A DNA stretch of 42,900 bases from Actinomadura formosensis NBRC 14204 (GTDB taxonomy: Bacteria > Actinomycetota > Actinomycetes > Streptosporangiales > Streptosporangiaceae). Shown here one piece after another: positions 42,646 to 42,900 of this stretch (its first letter is position 1; every line of letters begins with the position of its first letter). The stretch lies in NCBI RefSeq assembly GCF_001552155.1, contig NZ_BCQQ01000049.1, positions 1-42,900 on the forward strand. The letters run 5' to 3'. Position numbers and translations under genes: made by a program. The notes beneath the pieces were generated by a model. That model saw only the letters and a program-made list of their open reading frames with translations. It did not search any database and had not been told where the DNA came from.

Positions 42646-42900
42646 GTGGCGTGCCGTCTTGTGGTGACTGCAGATGATCTGCGGGTGTGGGTGCGGGGGC
42701 TGTTCGCGCGGATGGCCGGCCGCTTCGGGCGGGCGAAGCCGCGCCGTCAGACGCGGGCGTATCTGACGGGCCTGCTGGCTCCAGTGGAACACGATGACCT
42801 GCGGTCATCGCTGACCTGGGACCCCGGAATCTCGCTCGCCGCCCTACGCCGCCGGGCCGACATCGCACCGCTCGACCTCGGTGCGCTCGCCGTCCCCTAA
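42646..42900 (+). pseudogene. Remnant of an IS701-like transposase N-terminus
   Basis: A GTG-started 84-codon frame. Residues about 15-48 (VWVRGLFARMAGRFGRAK, then TRAYLTGLLAPVE) resemble the N-terminus of actinobacterial IS701-family DDE transposases, which run to about 400 aa. After that the similarity stops and an unrelated tail of some 35 residues ends at TAA 42898-42900. The change coincides with a perfect 8-bp hairpin at 42792-42810. It is probably a truncated insertion sequence marking the right flank of the cluster. The family call is from memory of the motif, without a search. Confidence 0.5.
42792..42810. repeat. Perfect palindrome at the transposase breakpoint
   Basis: CGATGACC-tgc-GGTCATCG, an 8-bp stem with a 3-base loop. 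It sits where transposase similarity ends and may be the deletion junction or a former IS end. Confidence 0.4.

Noticed and set aside
42568..42868. Minus-strand small frames at the right end
   Set aside because: They are antisense to the transposase-like frame, have no recognisable motif and have poor start contexts.

Overview
The window is a high-GC actinobacterial secondary-metabolite region. GC-rich third codon positions, GTG and TTG starts, a LuxR-type large regulator, a helix-turn-helix/NB-ARC/TPR regulator, an MbtH protein and several carrier-protein-dependent P450-type enzymes all point to an actinomycete (Streptomyces, Actinomadura or a relative; genus not resolved). From about 1 to 40 kb it reads as one nonribosomal lipopeptide gene cluster. 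An insertion-sequence remnant sits at the right end. I found no rRNA, tRNA or CRISPR array.

Left arm (minus strand, 1-18.8 kb). In transcription order: a C-A-T module (18762-15247), an MbtH protein, a C-A*-MT-T module whose adenylation domain has lost its core motifs, a FAAL-ACP-C-A-T starter protein, a free-standing A-T didomain with a valine-like code, a cytochrome P450 and a type II thioesterase with a Cys nucleophile, then an MFS exporter that runs off the left edge. Most of these genes overlap or nearly touch. A plus-strand hotdog-fold gene (18959-19726) and a further minus-strand C-A-T-E protein (24356-19692) complete the assembly line.

Right arm (plus strand, 25-31.6 kb). After a divergent promoter region comes an operon: an A-T didomain with the exact threonine code, a SyrB2-type non-heme iron halogenase (HxA facial motif), a SyrC-type Cys aminoacyltransferase, an FkbM methyltransferase fused to a carrier domain, and an IVD-type acyl-CoA dehydrogenase-like flavoprotein. 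The first three match the syringomycin 4-chlorothreonine cassette in order and motifs.

Next (minus strand, 31.7-37.3 kb) lies a LuxR-family ATPase regulator followed by a JmjC/cupin oxygenase, an arginine amidinotransferase and a bacterial nitric oxide synthase. After that come an M28 metallopeptidase, a second P450 with an altered I-helix, and an XRE/NB-ARC/TPR regulator with a rare TTA codon.

Working model (inference). A fatty acid activated by FAAL acylates the first residue. The chain then gains a D-configured, probably cationic residue, a residue of unknown identity, and one residue supplied in trans to the A-dead module, which carries an intact N-methyltransferase. Two 'load, modify, shuttle' cassettes (Val/P450/Cys-thioesterase and Thr/halogenase/Cys-acyltransferase) flank the core and could supply that residue. 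Nitric oxide and amidinotransfer chemistry probably add further tailoring. No NRPS protein ends in a release domain. I do not recognise this combination as a described pathway.
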